Numbered from the stretch's first letter, positions 27,165-37,492 are shown. The stretch is 64,000 nt of DNA from Mesorhizobium helmanticense (GCF_003034915.1 NZ_PZJX01000005.1:62001-126000); one strand, 5' to 3'. A program made the numbers and translations. The notes: generated by a model from the letters alone, not told the origin.

Positions 27165-27692
27165 ATGAACGCGTTGAAGCACGTCACATTCGCGGCAGGC
27201 CTTGCATTGGCGCCCGTCGATGCCGGCGGAGCAGAACCATCCGACTGGCGAGCGCTCGCCGACGAGCGCGCCGTCATCCGTATCGCCGATGCCATCGATC
27301 GCGCCGTCGATGCACAGGACTGGAAGCGGGCTCGCAGCTATTTCGCCGATCGCGTCACCGTCGACTTCAGCAGCCTCTCCGGACAGCCTCCGGCCACGAT
27401 TGCCGCGGACGACCTTATCGGCACCTGGTCGGCCAACCTCAAGGGCAGCAAGACCAGTCTGCATCTGCGCACCAACCACCAGGTCGTTATCGAGCCCGAC
27501 GCCGCGACGGTCTTCTCCAATGGCTATGCCTGGAACCGGATGGAAGGCAATGGCGACCCGTTGTGGGAAGTCTGGGGCACTTACCAGCACCGCCTGAAGC
27601 GCTCAGGAGACGACTGGAAGGTCGACGGCTTCACATTCCGCATGACGCATGAGCGCGGCAATCCCTGGGTCAAGACCACTCCCGGCCAATAA
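27165..27692 (+). CDS. secreted SnoaL/NTF2-like protein
   Basis: The product is 175 residues. A probable signal peptide (MNALKHVTFAAGLALAPVDA, about 1-23) is followed by an NTF2-like fold: ERAVIRIADAIDRAVDAQDWKRARSYFADRVTVDF, then HLRTNHQVVIEPDAATVFSNGYAW and WEVWGTYQHRLKRSGDDWKVDGFTF. Start chosen at the ATG with AAGGAGA at 27151-27157. The fold is used by isomerases, dehydratases and binding proteins, so the activity cannot be told. It lies 37 bp before the aldo/keto reductase and is probably cotranscribed with it under the divergent LysR-type regulator. Confidence 0.82.
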   Translation: MNALKHVTFAAGLALAPVDAGGAEPSDWRALADERAVIRIADAIDRAVDAQDWKRARSYFADRVTVDFSSLSGQPPATIAADDLIGTWSANLKGSKTSLHLRTNHQVVIEPDAATVFSNGYAWNRMEGNGDPLWEVWGTYQHRLKRSGDDWKVDGFTFRMTHERGNPWVKTTPGQ

Positions 27693-27729
27693 GCCGCGTC
27701 AATCATAATCAGGACCGGAAAAGATAATC

Positions 27730-28836
27730 ATGACCATGTCTTACTACACGCTCGGCAACAGCGGTTTGCGTGTCACGCAGCTTGCGCTCGGCACGATGAC
27801 CTTCGGCACGGAATGGGGCTGGGGCGCCGAGAAGGAAACCGCCAGCGCCCTGGTCGATGCCTATGTCGAGGCCGGCGGCAATTTCTTCGACACGGCCGAC
27901 GCCTACACCGGCGGCACGTCCGAGATCTGGCTCGGCGAATTCATCGCCGAGCGCGGGTTGCGCGACAAGGCCGTGATCAGCACCAAATTCAGCATGAATC
28001 TGGAACAGGGCAACCCGAATGCCGGCGGCAACGGCCGCAAGAACATAATGCGCGCCGTCGAAGGCTCGCTGAAGCGCCTCGGCACCGACTATATCGACCT
28101 CTACATCCTCCACGCCTGGGACAGGCTGACGCCGCCAGAGGAGGTGATGCGGACGCTTGATGATCTGGTCCGGGCCGGCAAGATTCGCCATGTCGGGCTG
28201 TCCGATGTGCCGGCCTGGTATGCAAGCCGGGCGCAGTCGGTCGCCGAGCATCGCGGCTATGAACCGGTTTCGGCGCTTCAGCTCGAATATTCGCTGGCTG
28301 AGCGCAACATCGAGCACGAATTCGTGCCGTTCGGCACACGCTATGGCGCCGGGATCATGGTCTGGAGCCCGTTGGCCAGCGGCGTGCTCAGCGGAAAATA
28401 CCGTTCCGATACAATCGTCAAGGACGGTGGCCGGCTGGAAACAATGCGCGGTTCGACCAATCCCGGGTTTCAGAAATTCACCGACCGCAACTGGCAAATC
28501 GTCGCCGAACTGGAGACGGTTGCCGCCCAGCTCGGCCGCAGCATGGCCCAGGTCGCCCTGAACTGGACGGCAAACAGGCCAGGCATTGCGTCCGTGATCG
28601 TCGGCGCGACCACGCTTGACCAGCTCAAGGACAATCTCGGTGCGCTCAATTTCGACATTCCCGAAGACCTTCGGGCGCGGCTCGATGCGGTGAGCCGACC
28701 GGTCACGCCCTTTCCATATTCGTTCTTCGGCCCGGAAATACAAGGCGGACTGACTGGCGGCCAGGCGGTTGGCGACAAGCCGGCAAGCTATCTGCCGGAC
28801 CTGCTCATGCAGGGCGCTTTTGCCGGCGTGAGTTGA
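27730..28836 (+). CDS. aldo/keto reductase
   Basis: The 368-residue NADPH-dependent (beta/alpha)8 oxidoreductase has the full catalytic tetrad: D54 and Y59 (FDTADAYTGG), K86 (ISTKFS) and H128 (LYILHAWD). The phosphate-binding end of the barrel is seen in ASVIVGATTLDQLKDNLGAL. It resembles the YajO/Tas-like branch. The substrate is unknown; aldehydes or quinones are typical. It is the second gene after the LysR-controlled SnoaL-like protein and upstream of pyrH, from which it is separated by 133 bp. Confidence 0.92.
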   Translation: MTMSYYTLGNSGLRVTQLALGTMTFGTEWGWGAEKETASALVDAYVEAGGNFFDTADAYTGGTSEIWLGEFIAERGLRDKAVISTKFSMNLEQGNPNAGGNGRKNIMRAVEGSLKRLGTDYIDLYILHAWDRLTPPEEVMRTLDDLVRAGKIRHVGLSDVPAWYASRAQSVAEHRGYEPVSALQLEYSLAERNIEHEFVPFGTRYGAGIMVWSPLASGVLSGKYRSDTIVKDGGRLETMRGSTNPGFQKFTDRNWQIVAELETVAAQLGRSMAQVALNWTANRPGIASVIVGATTLDQLKDNLGALNFDIPEDLRARLDAVSRPVTPFPYSFFGPEIQGGLTGGQAVGDKPASYLPDLLMQGAFAGVS

Positions 28837-28969
28837 CGGTTACTCTCAGTCCAAGATCTCAAGTTTCCGGCTCGGGCGCCGCGTGACATCGCGGCGCCCT
28901 TCGTGTATCGGAGCCAGTGTTTCCGGGCGCGGCGCCCGAAGGCGTCACATGCACAATGACGAGGACCAG

Positions 28970-29692
28970 ATGACGGTGAAGCCCCTCTACCGACGTGTCT
29001 TGCTGAAAGCATCGGGCGAAGCGTTGATGGGCGAACAGCATTTCGGCATCGACGTATCGGTGGTCGATCGCATCGCCGCCGACATCGCCGAGGCTCGCGC
29101 GCTCGGCATCGAGGTCGGCGTCGTCATCGGCGGCGGCAATATCTTTCGTGGCGTGGCGGTTGCGTCCAAGGGTGGCGACCGCGTCACCGGCGACCACATG
29201 GGCATGCTTGCCACGGTCATCAACTCGCTGGCGCTGCGCACCTCGCTGAACAAGATCGGCGTCGACGCGGTGGTGCTCTCGGCGATCGCCATGCCCGAGC
29301 TTTGCGAGAGTTTTTCCCAGCGCCAGGCAACGGCTTACATGAACCAGGGCAAGGTGGTCATTTTCGCCGGCGGCACCGGCAATCCCTTCTTCACCACCGA
29401 TTCGGCCGCAGCGCTTCGCGCCGCCGAAATCGGCGCCGATGCGCTGTTCAAGGGCACCCAGGTCGACGGCGTCTACTCGGCCGACCCCAAGAAGGACCCG
29501 AATGCGACGCGCTTCGAGCGCATCAGCCATGCCGAAGTGATCAAACGCGGGCTTTCGATCATGGATACGGCTGCGATTGCACTTGCGCGCGAAAACAACA
29601 TCCCGATAATCGTCTATTCGATACACGAGAAGGGCGGCTTTGGGGATATTCTGAGGGGCGGCGGCCGCTGCACGGTCGTCGCGGACAGCTGA
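28970..29692 (+). CDS. pyrH: uridylate kinase
   Basis: The 240-residue protein ([21 protein letters not shown]) has the amino-acid-kinase-fold motifs [28 protein letters not shown] and [20 protein letters not shown], then [12 protein letters not shown]. It makes UDP from UMP and is the hexameric bacterial type. The ATG at 28970 follows GAGGA (28961-28965). A second ATG at 28949 is possible. It starts the pyrH-frr-uppS-cdsA run. Confidence 0.97.
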   Translation: MTVKPLYRRVLLKASGEALMGEQHFGIDVSVVDRIAADIAEARALGIEVGVVIGGGNIFRGVAVASKGGDRVTGDHMGMLATVINSLALRTSLNKIGVDAVVLSAIAMPELCESFSQRQATAYMNQGKVVIFAGGTGNPFFTTDSAAALRAAEIGADALFKGTQVDGVYSADPKKDPNATRFERISHAEVIKRGLSIMDTAAIALARENNIPIIVYSIHEKGGFGDILRGGGRCTVVADS

Positions 29693-29811
29693 TCGGGAGC
29701 GAGATCCCGAACGATGAGGTCCGCGTGAACAAAAAGCGGATTTTCGAATTGAGACTCAAATGCGGGGTTTCCCCTGAAACAGTGAACCCAGGCCAACGGG
29801 TCGAGGAGACG

Positions 29812-30369
29812 ATGATGAGTGGCGAATACGATGATCTCAAGCGGCGCATGGACGGGGCGATCGCGGCGTTCAAACACGATCTGGCTTCGCTGCGGACCGG
29901 CCGCGCGTCGAGCAATCTGCTCGACGCCATCCAGGTGCAGGCTTATGGCACCACCATGCCGATCAACCAGGTGGCAAATGTGTCGGTGCCCGAGCCACGC
30001 ATGATTTCGGTTTCGGTCTGGGACAAGTCGATGGTCGGCGCGGTCGACCGCGCCATCCGTGAATCCAATCTCGGCTTCAACCCGATCGTCGACGGCACCA
30101 ATCTTAGAATCCCGCTGCCCGAGCTCAACGAGCAGCGCCGCAAGGAACTGGTCAAGATCTCGCACGGTTATGCCGAGAATGCCCGCGTCGCCGTGCGCCA
30201 TGTGCGCCGCGACGGCATGGATTTTCTCAAGAAGGCGGAAAAAGACGGCGATATCAGCGAGGATGACCAGCGCAAGCGCTCCGATCAGGTCCAGAAGCTC
30301 ACCGACGAGATGATCAGCACGATCGACCATCTGCTTTCCGATAAGGAAGCTGAAATCATGCAGGTTTAA
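29812..30369 (+). CDS. frr: ribosome recycling factor
   Basis: The 185-residue protein has the RRF hallmarks [34 protein letters not shown] and [22 protein letters not shown], ending in [20 protein letters not shown]. It disassembles post-termination ribosomes with EF-G. The ATG pair at 29812/29815 follows GAGGA (29803-29807). The frame is open far upstream into pyrH, but the family length fixes the start here. Confidence 0.98.
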   Translation: MMSGEYDDLKRRMDGAIAAFKHDLASLRTGRASSNLLDAIQVQAYGTTMPINQVANVSVPEPRMISVSVWDKSMVGAVDRAIRESNLGFNPIVDGTNLRIPLPELNEQRRKELVKISHGYAENARVAVRHVRRDGMDFLKKAEKDGDISEDDQRKRSDQVQKLTDEMISTIDHLLSDKEAEIMQV

Positions 30370-30398
30370 GGGTAGGCACCCGACCCGAAAGCGAAACT

Positions 30399-31130
30399 AT
30401 GACAAGCCCCGCGCATGTCGCGATAATCATGGACGGAAATGGACGCTGGGCCAAGGCGCGTGGCATGCCGCGGCTTGCCGGGCATCGGGCCGGCGTCGAA
30501 GCACTGCGCAAGACGGTGCGCGCCGCTCCCGGCCTCGGCATTTCCTTCCTGACGGTCTACGCCTTCTCATCGGAAAACTGGTCGCGGCCGAAGTCTGAAG
30601 TCAGCGACCTGATGGGCCTCTTGAAACTCTTCATCCGTCGCGATCTTGCCGAACTGCATCAGAGCGGCGTGCGGGTCAGGATCATCGGCGACAGGACAGG
30701 GCTGCAGTCCGATATCAGGACCCTGCTTGAAGAGGCCGAAACGCTGACCGCGCGCAACGAGGCGCTGACCCTGATCATCGCCTTCAATTATGGCGGACGC
30801 GACGAGATCGTGCGCACGGCACGCAAGCTGGCCTCCGCCGTGGCGCGCGGCGAACTCGACAGCGAGGCGATCACGGCCGAGTCCTTTGCCGGCGCCCTCG
30901 ACACCGAGGGTATCCCGGACCCGGAACTGGTCATACGCACTAGCGGCGAACTCAGGCTGTCGAATTTCCTGCTGTGGCAGGCTGCCTATAGCGAGCTCGT
31001 CTTCCTGCCTTGCTATTGGCCCGATTTCAGTCGCGAGCATTTGGCCGACGCGTTGCGTGATTTCGCCGGCCGCGAGCGCCGTTTCGGCGGGCTTGGCGCC
31101 CAGGACGTCGCCGTGACGGCCAAGGGATGA
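30399..31130 (+). CDS. uppS: isoprenyl transferase (undecaprenyl diphosphate synthase)
   Basis: The 243-residue cis-prenyltransferase begins [26 protein letters not shown] with catalytic D12. It has [11 protein letters not shown] near residue 50, [10 protein letters not shown] near 129 and the C-terminal [22 protein letters not shown]...[10 protein letters not shown]. It makes the C55 lipid carrier for peptidoglycan and O-antigen. Its last four bases overlap the cdsA start (ATGA), so translation is coupled. Confidence 0.97.
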   Translation: MTSPAHVAIIMDGNGRWAKARGMPRLAGHRAGVEALRKTVRAAPGLGISFLTVYAFSSENWSRPKSEVSDLMGLLKLFIRRDLAELHQSGVRVRIIGDRTGLQSDIRTLLEEAETLTARNEALTLIIAFNYGGRDEIVRTARKLASAVARGELDSEAITAESFAGALDTEGIPDPELVIRTSGELRLSNFLLWQAAYSELVFLPCYWPDFSREHLADALRDFAGRERRFGGLGAQDVAVTAKG

Positions 31131-31942
31131 GCAACCTTCAGCTTCGTATCATCTCCTCTCTCGTGCTCGCCGCCGCCACGCTTGGCCTGACCTGGCTTGG
31201 CGGACTGCCGTTCCGCTTGCTGTGCGCCGTCATGGCGGCCGTGATCTTCCACGAATGGACGCGGATGTGCCGCCCGGCCGCCGGCCCGGGTCTTAGCTTT
31301 CTGCCGGAAGCGCTGCTTGTGGTCTTCGTCGGCGCCTTGATCGCCGGCCTGCCGGCCTTCTGGCTGCTGCCTCTGGTCGCCGTGCTGGTCGCGATCGTCG
31401 TGGCCGCGGCCTGGGCGCGCAAGACAGGACAATGGGATGCATCCGGCCTTGCCTATGCGGCCGTTTCGGGCCTGTCGCTTGCTCTTTTGCGCGACGGCGA
31501 CCATCCCGGCCTCATCGCCATTCTGTTCCTGTTCGCGGTGGTTTGGGCGACCGATATCTTTGCCTATTTCGTCGGCCGCAGCGTCGGCGGTCCGAAACTG
31601 GCGCCCTCGATCTCGCCGGGCAAGACGCAGAGCGGCGCACTCGGCGGCGCCGTTGGCGGCGTCATTGCCGGGCTGCTGCTGGCCGCCGTGGCCGGGGCCG
31701 GCAATCTTGCCATGCTTGGCGTCGTTGCGCTGGTGCTCTCGATCGTCTCCCAGGCTGGCGATCTCTTCGAATCCTGGGTGAAGCGCCGCCACGGCCGCAA
31801 GGATTCGGGCGCTCTGATACCTGGCCATGGCGGCGTCATGGACCGGGTCGACGGGCTTGTCGCGGCCGCTTTTGCCCTATACGTCATCGGCTGGATTTCG
31901 GCGAGCGCCGACCATCCGGCACAGGGGCTGTTTCCAGCTTGA
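31127..31942 (+). CDS. cdsA: phosphatidate cytidylyltransferase
   Basis: The 271-residue membrane protein has about seven hydrophobic helices. The CDP-diglyceride synthetase signature [36 protein letters not shown] lies near residues 204-240. It makes CDP-diacylglycerol for phospholipid synthesis in the inner membrane. It overlaps uppS by four bases. In many proteobacteria dxr follows; here a 140-bp gap leads straight to rseP. Confidence 0.96.
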   Translation: MSNLQLRIISSLVLAAATLGLTWLGGLPFRLLCAVMAAVIFHEWTRMCRPAAGPGLSFLPEALLVVFVGALIAGLPAFWLLPLVAVLVAIVVAAAWARKTGQWDASGLAYAAVSGLSLALLRDGDHPGLIAILFLFAVVWATDIFAYFVGRSVGGPKLAPSISPGKTQSGALGGAVGGVIAGLLLAAVAGAGNLAMLGVVALVLSIVSQAGDLFESWVKRRHGRKDSGALIPGHGGVMDRVDGLVAAAFALYVIGWISASADHPAQGLFPA

Positions 31943-32026
31943 ACGACTTTGTTTCTTGGCGTGGCGCGGAATGAGCCATGGATTCGCCTGGATTGATGTC
32001 ACAGTGCGCGGCGCACCCTGTGAGTG

Positions 32027-32057
32027 GCGGAAGAATCTGGATCGCGGAAGAATCTGG
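32027..32057. repeat. two-copy tandem repeat ahead of rseP
   Basis: GCGGAAGAATCTGG occurs at 32027-32040 and again at 32044-32057 (period 17). It lies in the cdsA-rseP gap shortly before the TTG start of rseP. Probably a slippage duplication. Confidence 0.5.
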
Positions 32058-32082
32058 CTGCGGACGAATTTGAGGGCATGAA

Positions 32083-33225
32083 TTGAACGAGATTCTTCAC
32101 GCGGTTTTCAGCACTGAGGGCTTTATCCTCGGCACGCTGGTGCCTTTCCTGTTTGTGCTGACCGTGGTCGTGTTCGTCCACGAAATGGGCCACTACCTCG
32201 TCGGCCGCTGGTGCGGCATCGGCGTGCAGGCCTTTTCGATCGGCTTCGGCCCGGAACTCTTCGGCTTCAAAGACAGTCACGGCACGCGCTGGAAACTCTG
32301 CGCCATACCGCTCGGCGGCTATGTCAAATTCGTCGGCGACATGAACGCGACCTCGAGCCAGCCCAGCTCGGAAGAGCTCGAATCGCTGACCGATGCCGAA
32401 CGCAAGGTCGCTTTCCACACGCAGCCGATCTGGAAGCGCGCGGCGACTGTGGTGGCCGGTCCGCTGTTCAATTTCCTACTGACGATTGCCGTCTTTACCG
32501 TGATGTTTTCCCTCTACGGCCGCCCGGTGATGGAGCCGATGGTGGCTCAAGTTACCGCCGGCAGTCCGGCTGAAAAGGCTGGCATCTTGCCCGGCGACCG
32601 ATTCGTCAGCGTTGACGGCAGCAAGATCGAGACCTTCTCCGATGTCCAGCGCCTGGTCTCTGGCCGCGCCGGCGATACCATTACCTTCGTCATGCTGCGT
32701 GACGGCAAGGAAGTGACCGTCACCGCGACGCCGGAGCTGATGGAGCAGCAGGATGCGCTGGGCAACAAGGTCAAGGTGGCCGTGATCGGCGTCGTCAACA
32801 ACAAGGAAGCAGGCCAGCCCAGGCTGATCACCTACAGCCCGGTCGGAGCGGTAGGGGCGGCGGTCGAGGAGACCGGCCACATCATCCAGCGCACCGGTCA
32901 ATTCCTGCAGCGTTTCGTCGTCGGCCGCGAGGACAAGTGCCAGCTGGGCGGCCCAATCAAGATCGCCAAGATGTCGGGGCAGGCGGCGAAACTGGGCTTC
33001 GATTGGCTCGTCCAACTCGCTGCCCTGTTGTCGGTCGGGATCGGGATCCTCAATCTTTTGCCGATTCCCCCCCTCGACGGCGGCCATCTGTTGTTCTACG
33101 GCGTGGAGGCCGTCATCCGGCGGCCGGTGTCGGAACGGATGATGGAAATGGCCTACAGGAGCGGCCTGCTCCTGGTCTTGGGCTTCATGGGTTTCGTTTT
33201 CTGGAACGATCTGTTTGGATGCTGA
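32083..33225 (+). CDS. rseP: RIP-type site-2 zinc metalloprotease RseP
   Basis: The 380-residue protein has the zinc-binding HEMGH (H33, E34, H37) in the first transmembrane helix, a central PDZ domain (about 125-200, AGILPGDRFVSVDGSKIETFSDVQ) and the third metal ligand in NLLPIPPLDGGHLLFYGVEA near residue 325. Such proteases cleave membrane-embedded anti-sigma factors and leftover signal peptides. The start is TTG at 32083 after GAGGGC; no nearer ATG fits. It sits between cdsA and bamA as in other alphaproteobacteria. Confidence 0.95.
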   Translation: MNEILHAVFSTEGFILGTLVPFLFVLTVVVFVHEMGHYLVGRWCGIGVQAFSIGFGPELFGFKDSHGTRWKLCAIPLGGYVKFVGDMNATSSQPSSEELESLTDAERKVAFHTQPIWKRAATVVAGPLFNFLLTIAVFTVMFSLYGRPVMEPMVAQVTAGSPAEKAGILPGDRFVSVDGSKIETFSDVQRLVSGRAGDTITFVMLRDGKEVTVTATPELMEQQDALGNKVKVAVIGVVNNKEAGQPRLITYSPVGAVGAAVEETGHIIQRTGQFLQRFVVGREDKCQLGGPIKIAKMSGQAAKLGFDWLVQLAALLSVGIGILNLLPIPPLDGGHLLFYGVEAVIRRPVSERMMEMAYRSGLLLVLGFMGFVFWNDLFGC

Positions 33226-33400
33226 AATCATGAAGAAATCCGGCTTCGGCACCACCAATGTTGAGACGCCGTTTACCATGCACGGGGGTTGGCGTGACGC
33301 GAAAGCCACGCCCCAAGGTTAAGTAATTACAAATTAACCAGAAGCCTTGCGTGTAGGGAAAATCCGGTTAATACGGTAGGAGAAATTACCGCACGTCCGG

Positions 33401-33428
33401 TTTTCTCGCCGTGGGGACTACGAGAAAA
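33401..33428 (+). promoter_or_regulatory. hairpin in the bamA 5' untranslated region
   Basis: TTTTCTCG (33401-33408) pairs perfectly with CGAGAAAA (33421-33428) around a 12-base loop. The 3' arm runs into the A/G-rich stretch that probably serves as the bamA ribosome-binding site (GAAAAGG, 33424-33430), so folding could limit translation. Inference from pairing only. Confidence 0.4.
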
Positions 33429-33442
33429 GGTACAAAAGCCCG

Positions 33443-35806
33443 ATGAAGGCAGCATCCAAGTTTCTGAGCGCCGCGTCCGCGGTGGCCTTGTCCGCCGCCC
33501 TGGTCGTGCCAGGTGCGCTCGCAGTGCAGTTCGTTGCCACATCAGCCGCCGAGGCCGCTGTTGTCTCGAGAGTTGAAGTCAGCGGCAATCAGCGTGTCGA
33601 TGCCGACACCATCCGCAACTACGTCTCGATCAAGCCCGGCAAGGCGTTTTCCAGCTCCGACATCGACGATGCCGTGAAGGCGCTGTTCGGCACCGGCCTG
33701 TTCTCCGACGTCCAGATCAACCAGGTCGGTTCGGCGCTGGTCATCAAGGTTTCCGAGTATCAGGTCGTCAACCAGGTGCTTTTCCAGGGCAACAAGAAGC
33801 TCAAGGACAACGCCCTCGCTATGGCGGTCCAGTTGAAGCCGCGCGGAACGTTCTCGCAGGCGACGCTCGATGCCGACGTCGAGGCGGTCAAGGCCGCCTA
33901 TAGGCGCATCGGCCGTGACGACGCCTCCGTGACCACTCAGATCATGGATCTCGGCGACAACCGCGTGAATGTGGTCTTCAACGTCAACGAAGGCGACCGC
34001 ACCCAGATCGCGGCGATCAATTTCGTCGGCAACAGCGCCTATTCGAGCCGCCGGCTGTCGGACGTGATCAACACCAAGCGCTCGACCTGGCTTTCCTTCG
34101 TGCTGCGCGACGACGTCTATGACGAGGATAAGCTGAACGCCGACCAGGAACTGCTGCGCCGCTTCTACTACAATCACGGCTATGCCGACTTCCAGGTCGT
34201 TTCGGCGGTTGGCGAACTCGACAACGCCACCAACAAATACACGGTGACCATCACCGTGCAGGAAGGCGACCGCTACACGTTCGGTGATGTCAGCGTCGAG
34301 AGCACGATTCCCGAGGTCGACACCAAGTCCCTCGAATCCGTGGTCGAAACCCACAAGGGCGACGTCTACAACGCCAAGAATGTCGAAGACACCATCATCG
34401 CGCTGACCGAGAAGGTCGCCGGCTCGGGCTATGCCTTCGCCCAGGTAACGCCGCGCGGCGACCGCAATTTCGAGAACCATACGATTTCGGTCGTCTATAC
34501 GATCGACCAGGGCACCAAGGCCTATGTCGAGCGCATCGAGATCCGTGGCAACGATCGGACACGCGACTACGTCATTCGCCGCGAGTTCGACGTAAGCGAG
34601 GGCGATGCCTTCAATCAGGTTCTCATCCAGCGCGCGAAGAAGCGGCTTGAAGCGCTCGATTATTTTCAGAAAGTCGAAGTTTCCACCGTGCCGGGCTCAC
34701 AGCCCGACCAGGTCGTGCTCGTGGTCGATGTGGTCGAGAAATCGACCGGCGAGTTCTCGGTCGGCGCCGGCTATTCGACAGGCGGCGACACCGCAGGCCC
34801 GTCCGTCGAAGGATCGATTACCGAGCGCAACTTCCTCGGCCGCGGCCAGTTCATCAAGCTGTCGGCCGGCGGCGGCAAGAATTCGCGCGACTACAGCCTC
34901 TCCTTCACCGAGCCGTATTTCCTTGGACGGCGCATCGCAGCCGGTTTCGATATCTACCAGCGGACCAGGGATTACGATAATTACAATAGCGAGACGCTCG
35001 GGGCGACGGTTCGCTTCGGCCTGCCGATCACCGACAACATCTCGACCCAGCTTGCGTATAATATCTCGCAGGAGAAGTATGATCTCGACGACGGCTGCAA
35101 GACCGACGGGATCTACGATCCCGCCAAATGCGATGTCTCCACGGCAATCCTGAATGGCATTGAACAGAGCCCCTGGCTCAAGTCGTCGGTCAGCCTCGGC
35201 CTGCTCTACAATACCATCGACGACATGAAGAACCCGCATGACGGCATCTATGCCAATGTCAGCACGGAATTCGCCGGTCTCGGCGGCGACGCCAAATACG
35301 TCAAGGTCACGGCGCGCGGCAGCTATTATCAGACACTGTCGGAGCAGCTCGATCTGGTCGGCCTGATTTCTGGCGGTGCCGGCCACCTCCAGGGCTATGG
35401 CAGCGAAGACCTGCGCATCTTCGATTACTTCCAGAGCAGCGACCGCATGATCCGCGGCTTCGCCTATGGCGGCATCGGCCCGGTTGCCGAGGGTACCAGC
35501 GGCGACCATCTCGGCGGCGCCACCTATTTCAATGCCTCGGCGGAAGCCCAGTTCCCGCTTCCGGTGATCCCAGAAAGCTTCGGCCTGCGCGGTGCGGTTT
35601 TCGCCGATGCGGCAACGCTTTACGGCAATAAGGTCGATGGTGTGGATCCTTCCACAACCGGCATGGAGTGGCGCGCCTCGGTCGGCGTCGGCCTGATGTG
35701 GGCGTCGCCCTTTGGTCCGATCCGCATCGATTACGCGATCCCGGTCAAGAAGGAATCGACGGACGACGTGCAGGAATTCAACTTCGGCATATCGACCCGC
35801 TTCTGA
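33443..35806 (+). CDS. bamA: outer membrane protein assembly factor BamA
   Basis: The 787-residue precursor has a long signal peptide (about 1-38) and five POTRA repeats starting at VSRVEVSGNQRVDADTIRNYV. A 16-stranded barrel follows, with the VEGSITERNFLGRGQF motif near 452 and MIRGFAYGGIGP near 670; the latter carries a version of the conserved RGF lid-loop motif. It ends in F (FNFGISTRF), as BAM substrates do. It is the essential insertase of outer-membrane beta-barrels. No skp-like gene separates it from lpxD. Confidence 0.98.
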   Translation: MKAASKFLSAASAVALSAALVVPGALAVQFVATSAAEAAVVSRVEVSGNQRVDADTIRNYVSIKPGKAFSSSDIDDAVKALFGTGLFSDVQINQVGSALVIKVSEYQVVNQVLFQGNKKLKDNALAMAVQLKPRGTFSQATLDADVEAVKAAYRRIGRDDASVTTQIMDLGDNRVNVVFNVNEGDRTQIAAINFVGNSAYSSRRLSDVINTKRSTWLSFVLRDDVYDEDKLNADQELLRRFYYNHGYADFQVVSAVGELDNATNKYTVTITVQEGDRYTFGDVSVESTIPEVDTKSLESVVETHKGDVYNAKNVEDTIIALTEKVAGSGYAFAQVTPRGDRNFENHTISVVYTIDQGTKAYVERIEIRGNDRTRDYVIRREFDVSEGDAFNQVLIQRAKKRLEALDYFQKVEVSTVPGSQPDQVVLVVDVVEKSTGEFSVGAGYSTGGDTAGPSVEGSITERNFLGRGQFIKLSAGGGKNSRDYSLSFTEPYFLGRRIAAGFDIYQRTRDYDNYNSETLGATVRFGLPITDNISTQLAYNISQEKYDLDDGCKTDGIYDPAKCDVSTAILNGIEQSPWLKSSVSLGLLYNTIDDMKNPHDGIYANVSTEFAGLGGDAKYVKVTARGSYYQTLSEQLDLVGLISGGAGHLQGYGSEDLRIFDYFQSSDRMIRGFAYGGIGPVAEGTSGDHLGGATYFNASAEAQFPLPVIPESFGLRGAVFADAATLYGNKVDGVDPSTTGMEWRASVGVGLMWASPFGPIRIDYAIPVKKESTDDVQEFNFGISTRF

Positions 35807-35821
35807 TCCGCGGGGACGGTG

Positions 35822-35846
35822 CTTCCGGGCCGTTGGGGCCCGGAAG
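35822..35846 (+). terminator. strong stem-loop after bamA
   Basis: CTTCCGGGCC (35822-35831) and GGCCCGGAAG (35837-35846) form a perfect 10-bp stem around GTTGG. There is no T tract, so it may be a transcript-stabilising 3' structure instead of an intrinsic terminator. Confidence 0.5.
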
Positions 35847-35860
35847 AGAGTGATCCGACA

Positions 35861-35952
35861 CTACAGCGCCGCGCGCGCAAGGGACGCTGTAGCACTTTGA
35901 TTTTGCGCATGATCCTTTCCGACTTTCAATTCCGATTTTCGGGGTCGTGCAC
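35861..35952 (+). repeat. RIME1-like intergenic element
   Basis: CTACAGCG (35861-35868) pairs with CGCTGTAG (35883-35890), followed by CACTTTGATTTTGCGCATGATCC and a second, imperfect palindrome ending at TCGTGCACTA. The words CTACAGCG...CGCTGTAGCACTTTGA are those I associate with rhizobial RIME1 elements. The first hairpin is shortened relative to full copies. Confidence 0.75.
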
Positions 35953-35973
35953 TAGCTGGATATTGCTTCTGGA

Positions 35974-37032
35974 ATGACCGATCCGGTGTTCTTCGCGCCC
36001 TCACGCCGGTATACGGCCGGTGAAGTCGCGAATCTGACCGGCGCGGTGCTTGCCGATTCCAGTCAGTCCCACATATCGATCGCGGCCTTGGCGCCGGCAA
36101 ACGAGGGCGGCGAGCACGCGCTCGTTTTCGTCGACGGCAGGCGCAACTTCGCCCTGATGCAGTCGTTGAAGGCCGCCGCCGTTCTCTGCCCCACCGAATT
36201 CGCCAGCAAGGCGCCGGCGGGCGTTGCGGTTCTGGTTCATCCGCGCCCGCAGCAGGCTTTCGCGATGGTCGGACGCCTGCTTTTCCCGACAGCCGCGACA
36301 CCGGGGCCGATGACGGGCGAAACCGGCATCTCGCCGCACGCCCATGTCGATGCGACCGCTCATATCGAGGCTGGCGCAGTGATCGAGGCCGGCGCGGTGA
36401 TCGGGCCGCGGGTCTCGATCGGCAGCGGAACGGTCATCGCTCCCCATGCCGTCATCGGCTACTCCTGCCAGATCGGCCGCGACGGCTATGTCGGTCCCGG
36501 CGCCAGCGTCCAGTATGCGTTGATCGGCAACCGCGTCATCATCCATGGCGGCGCCCGCATCGGCCAAGACGGTTTCGGCTTTGTGGCGGGCGCCAAGGGG
36601 CCGGAGCGCGTTCCGCAAATCGGCCGCGTCGTCATCCAGGACGACGTCGAGATCGGCTCGAACACCACGGTCGACCGTGGCGCCATGTCCGACACGATCA
36701 TCGGCCAAGGCACCAAGATCGACAATCTGGTGCAGATCGCTCATAACGTCCGCATCGGCCGCAATTGCATAATAGCCGGACTTTCCGGTATTTCCGGTTC
36801 CGTAACGGTGGGCGACAACGTCACCATGGGTGGCGGCGTCGGCCTTGCGGACCACCTGACCATCGGCACAGGAGCCAAGCTTGCTGCAAGAAGTGGGTTC
36901 ATGAGCAACGTCCCGGCGGGCGAGATCTGGGGAGGATACCCGGCACAGCCGATGGCGGAAGCCATGCGGGAGATCGCGGCCCTGCGAAGACTGGCAAGGG
37001 CGCGCAAATCGGGCGATGGGGGAAATAGCTGA
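35974..37032 (+). CDS. lpxD: UDP-3-O-acylglucosamine N-acyltransferase
   Basis: The 352-residue protein has an N-terminal uridine-binding domain ([16 protein letters not shown]...) and a left-handed beta-helix of hexapeptide repeats from about residue 115. The catalytic histidine is probably H257 in [12 protein letters not shown], and the C-terminal helix is [17 protein letters not shown]. It transfers the second 3-hydroxyacyl chain in lipid A synthesis. The TGA ends one base before the fabZ ATG. Confidence 0.97.
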   Translation: MTDPVFFAPSRRYTAGEVANLTGAVLADSSQSHISIAALAPANEGGEHALVFVDGRRNFALMQSLKAAAVLCPTEFASKAPAGVAVLVHPRPQQAFAMVGRLLFPTAATPGPMTGETGISPHAHVDATAHIEAGAVIEAGAVIGPRVSIGSGTVIAPHAVIGYSCQIGRDGYVGPGASVQYALIGNRVIIHGGARIGQDGFGFVAGAKGPERVPQIGRVVIQDDVEIGSNTTVDRGAMSDTIIGQGTKIDNLVQIAHNVRIGRNCIIAGLSGISGSVTVGDNVTMGGGVGLADHLTIGTGAKLAARSGFMSNVPAGEIWGGYPAQPMAEAMREIAALRRLARARKSGDGGNS

Positions 37033-37033
37033 G

Positions 37034-37492
37034 ATGGACGCGGCGACGACGCTTGAAGCGGTCGACATATTGGGGCTGATGAAGCTCCTGCCGCATCGCT
37101 ATCCATTCCTGATGATCGATCGCATCATCGACATCGATGGCGACGAATCCGCTATCGGCATCAAGAACGTGACCATAAACGAGCCGCATTTCCAGGGTCA
37201 TTTCCCGGACCAGCCGGTCATGCCTGGCGTGCTGATCGTCGAGGCCATGGCGCAGACAGCCGGCGCCATCTGCATCCGCAGCCTTGCCGCCGAAAAACCG
37301 TCCCTGGTCTATTTCCTGACCATCGACAATGCCAAATTCCGCAAGCCGGTCGTTCCCGGCGACCAGCTCAAGATCCATGTCAAGAAAATCAAGAAACGCG
37401 GCAACCTACTCAAATTCGCCTGCGAGGCTCTGGTCGACGGCGTCAAGGCCGCCGAGGCCGAGATCTCGGCGATGATGGTCACCAGCGATTGA
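37034..37492 (+). CDS. fabZ: 3-hydroxyacyl-ACP dehydratase FabZ
   Basis: The 152-residue hot-dog-fold protein has [14 protein letters not shown] near residues 18-31, then [26 protein letters not shown] with catalytic H56 and E70. It dehydrates 3-hydroxyacyl-ACPs and competes with LpxA/LpxD for them, which explains its place in this operon. The ATG at 37034 is preferred. An ATG at 37016 overlapping lpxD would add six residues. Confidence 0.97.
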   Translation: MDAATTLEAVDILGLMKLLPHRYPFLMIDRIIDIDGDESAIGIKNVTINEPHFQGHFPDQPVMPGVLIVEAMAQTAGAICIRSLAAEKPSLVYFLTIDNAKFRKPVVPGDQLKIHVKKIKKRGNLLKFACEALVDGVKAAEAEISAMMVTSD

